Shown here: piece after piece, positions 5,827 to 6,628 of the stretch
Numbering within the stretch: position 1 is the stretch's first letter
Layout: each line of letters begins with the position of its first letter
Assembly: GCA_023424275.1 (NCBI GenBank)
Contig: JAFAED010000138.1
Location: 1-6,628 of the forward strand
Direction: 5' to 3'
From: Pseudomonadota bacterium
Lineage (GTDB): Bacteria; Pseudomonadota; Alphaproteobacteria; Sphingomonadales; Sphingomonadaceae
Length of the DNA: 6,628 bases
Program-made: the position numbers and the translations under genes
The notes under the pieces: generated by a model
Told to the model about the DNA's origin: nothing
The model's database searches: none
What the model saw: the letters and a program-made list of their open reading frames with translations, nothing else

Positions 5827-5852
5827 GGGGTCCGGAAGGGACTCCGGACCCC
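5827..5852 (-). terminator. Shared terminator between convergent GNAT and hsp20 genes
   Basis: GGGGTCCGGA (5827-5836) and TCCGGACCCC (5843-5852) form a perfect 10-bp GC-rich stem with loop AGGGAC. Read on the minus strand the stem is followed by GTTTTC, giving a short U tract suited to ending hsp20 transcripts. On the plus strand the hairpin is followed by GCAATATC without a T run, so it is a weaker stop for the GNAT operon but would still protect its 3' end. Confidence 0.85.
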
Positions 5853-5881
5853 GCAATATCGGTCGAACCGGCCGGCGCGCT

Positions 5882-6343
5882 TTACGCGGCCTTCTTGTCC
5901 GCGTCGAACAAGGTTGGCTGCGCGCCGCCGATCGCAATTTTGTGCGGCTTCATCGCCTCGGGCACTTCGCGCACCAGGTCGATCGCGAGCAGGCCGTCCG
6001 ACAGGTCGGCCTTTTCCACGCGCACGAAGTCGGCGAGCTGGAAGCGGCGCTCGAACGCGCGCGTTGCAATGCCGCTATAGAGCAGCTGGCGACCTTCGCC
6101 CTCGGCCACCGGCGCCTTGCGGCCGCTGACGGTCAGCATATTCTGCTGTGCGGTGATGTCGATCTCGTCGGACTTGAATCCGGCCACCGCGACGGTGATG
6201 CGGAAATGGTCGTCGGCGACCTTCTCGATGTCGAACGGCGGATAATTTTCGGCGCCCGAACCGCCGGTCTCGAGGAAATCGAAGAGCCGGTCGAACCCGA
6301 CGGTCGAACGGCGATAGGGGGTCCAGTCGAAGCTGTTACGCAT
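5882..6343 (-). CDS. Small heat-shock protein, Hsp20/IbpA class A
   Basis: A 153-residue alpha-crystallin-type chaperone, an ATP-independent holdase that keeps unfolding proteins soluble for DnaK/ClpB. The N-terminal arm (1-34, [10 protein letters not shown]...[10 protein letters not shown]) leads into the alpha-crystallin domain: [30 protein letters not shown], then [17 protein letters not shown] and SDGLLAIDL (about 36-126). [14 protein letters not shown] follows, with the C-terminal I-x-I motif (IAI, 136-138) that drives oligomer assembly. This arrangement is that of proteobacterial IbpA-like class A proteins. The start is the ATG at 6343-6341, chosen because AAGGA lies seven bases upstream and the family begins MR(N/S)xFD; the frame extends open to 6403, but that part is the structured leader. 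It converges on the GNAT gene and diverges from gpmA. Regulation looks dual: a heat-shock promoter and a ROSE-like leader. Confidence 0.95.
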   Translation of the reverse strand: MRNSFDWTPYRRSTVGFDRLFDFLETGGSGAENYPPFDIEKVADDHFRITVAVAGFKSDEIDITAQQNMLTVSGRKAPVAEGEGRQLLYSGIATRAFERRFQLADFVRVEKADLSDGLLAIDLVREVPEAMKPHKIAIGGAQPTLFDADKKAA

Positions 6344-6426
6344 GGAGCATTCCTTCCTGTAAAAGCGAAGCAAAGGGACCGCAGCGCGTGCCGCGATCGC
6401 CACCCGGCCCCGTATCGGCGGCCGGA
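6344..6426 (-). promoter_or_regulatory. ROSE-like RNA thermometer in the hsp20 leader
   Basis: Read on the minus strand, the leader folds into three consecutive hairpins. Hairpin I (6425-6404): CCGGCC pairs with GGCCGG, with an inner CCG-AUA-CGG. Hairpin II (6398-6377): GAUCGCGGC pairs with GCUGCGGUC around ACGC, nine pairs including two G-U. Hairpin III (6374-6350): UUUGCUUC pairs with GAAGGAA around a 10-base loop, with the G of UUUGC bulged and one U-G pair. Hairpin III sequesters the AAGGA ribosome binding site. A UUGCU segment facing the Shine-Dalgarno with a bulged G and weak pairs is the defining feature of ROSE elements of alphaproteobacterial small heat-shock genes, which melt on warming to permit translation. 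Pairings are seen by eye; temperature response is inferred. Confidence 0.78.
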
Positions 6427-6432
6427 TGCGGA

Positions 6433-6462
6433 CAATCTGGTAGCGGTCGAAACCATTTCAAG
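6433..6462 (-). promoter_or_regulatory. Candidate heat-shock (RpoH-type) promoter for hsp20
   Basis: On the minus strand CTTGAAA (6462-6456) is followed, 17 bases after TTGAAA, by AGATTG (6438-6433), preceded by ACC. The -35 matches the CTTGAAA core of alphaproteobacterial RpoH promoters exactly; the -10 is a loose match only. The predicted transcription start would fall near 6426, at the foot of hairpin I, which agrees well with an 83-base ROSE leader. Confidence 0.5.
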
Positions 6463-6531
6463 AGGGCGGTTGGCGTTCGGGGAAAAGCCGCGCTAAAGGG
6501 CGGCACGTCTCTTCCAGCGCAAGGATCCGAA

Positions 6532-6628
6532 ATGCCCCAGCTCATCCTCATCCGTCACGGCCAGTCGCAGTGGAATCTCGAAAACCGCTTCACCGGCTGG
6601 TGGGATGTCGATGTCACCGAAAAGGGCG
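6532..6628 (+). CDS. gpmA: 2,3-bisphosphoglycerate-dependent phosphoglycerate mutase (5' part)
   Basis: Only the first 32 codons are in the window; the gene runs off the right edge. The N-terminus [15 protein letters not shown] contains the phosphoglycerate mutase RHG motif, with H9 the residue that becomes phosphorylated, and continues [15 protein letters not shown], the typical dPGM follow-on. The enzyme interconverts 3- and 2-phosphoglycerate in glycolysis and gluconeogenesis in the cytoplasm. AAGGA at 6521-6525 is six bases before the ATG. It is divergent from hsp20; the shared 188-base gap contains the heat-shock leader. For gpmA itself I see only a weak promoter candidate, TTGGCG (6470-6475) with GCTAAA (6492-6497). 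Confidence 0.93.
   Translation, partial: MPQLILIRHGQSQWNLENRFTGWWDVDVTEKG

Noticed and set aside
5753..6496. 247-codon plus-strand frame across the hsp20 gene and leader
   Set aside because: It overlaps the end of the GNAT gene, crosses the terminator and is antisense to a clear Hsp20 protein; no ribosome binding site or domain supports it.

Overview
The window looks like core chromosome of an alphaproteobacterium of the Sphingomonadales, most likely a Sphingopyxis-like organism. This is an inference from high GC, codon use, the DUF1491 and DUF4136 proteins, a long-form HPF next to PtsN without RpoN, and dispersed GC-rich palindromes of a kind I associate with sphingomonad genomes. No tRNA, rRNA, CRISPR array, insertion sequence, phage gene or defence system is visible.

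Layout. Bases 1-85 are leader or the tail of an unidentified gene. Four rightward units follow: dnaQ (proofreading exonuclease, 86-787), hpf (ribosome hibernation factor, 834-1406), ptsN (EIIA-Ntr, 1613-2077) and a small DUF1491 gene (2241-2579). Next come a secreted SleB/CwlJ-type cell wall hydrolase (2777-3442) and a tight three-gene unit with overlapping start and stop codons: a DUF4136 lipoprotein (3623-4237), a cytosolic-carboxypeptidase-like M14 peptidase (4234-5343) and a GNAT acetyltransferase (5343-5816). A hairpin terminator separates this unit from a convergent small heat-shock protein gene (5882-6343, minus strand). That gene is divergent from gpmA, of which only the first 32 codons are present (from 6532).

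Non-coding signals are the richest part. The 5' leader of hsp20 folds on paper into three consecutive hairpins. The last pairs a UUUGCUUC segment with the Shine-Dalgarno through a bulged G, the hallmark of a ROSE-type RNA thermometer, and a CTTGAAA-type heat-shock promoter sits at the right distance upstream. Two copies of a palindromic repeat with identical 10-bp inverted ends (TCCTCCCTGT...ACAGGGAGGA) lie at 2101-2235 and 3450-3567, each just after a stop codon. The right end of the first copy is itself the ribosome binding site of the DUF1491 gene. Both copies stay open in the frame of the next gene, which makes over-long N-termini likely in automatic annotation.

Functionally, hpf, ptsN and hsp20 are stress and nutrient-state genes, and dnaQ and gpmA are housekeeping. 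The lipoprotein-peptidase-acetyltransferase unit is the least understood. I see no strong case for an entirely new system; the best leads are the RNA thermometer, the repeat that donates a ribosome binding site, and the uncharacterised three-gene unit.
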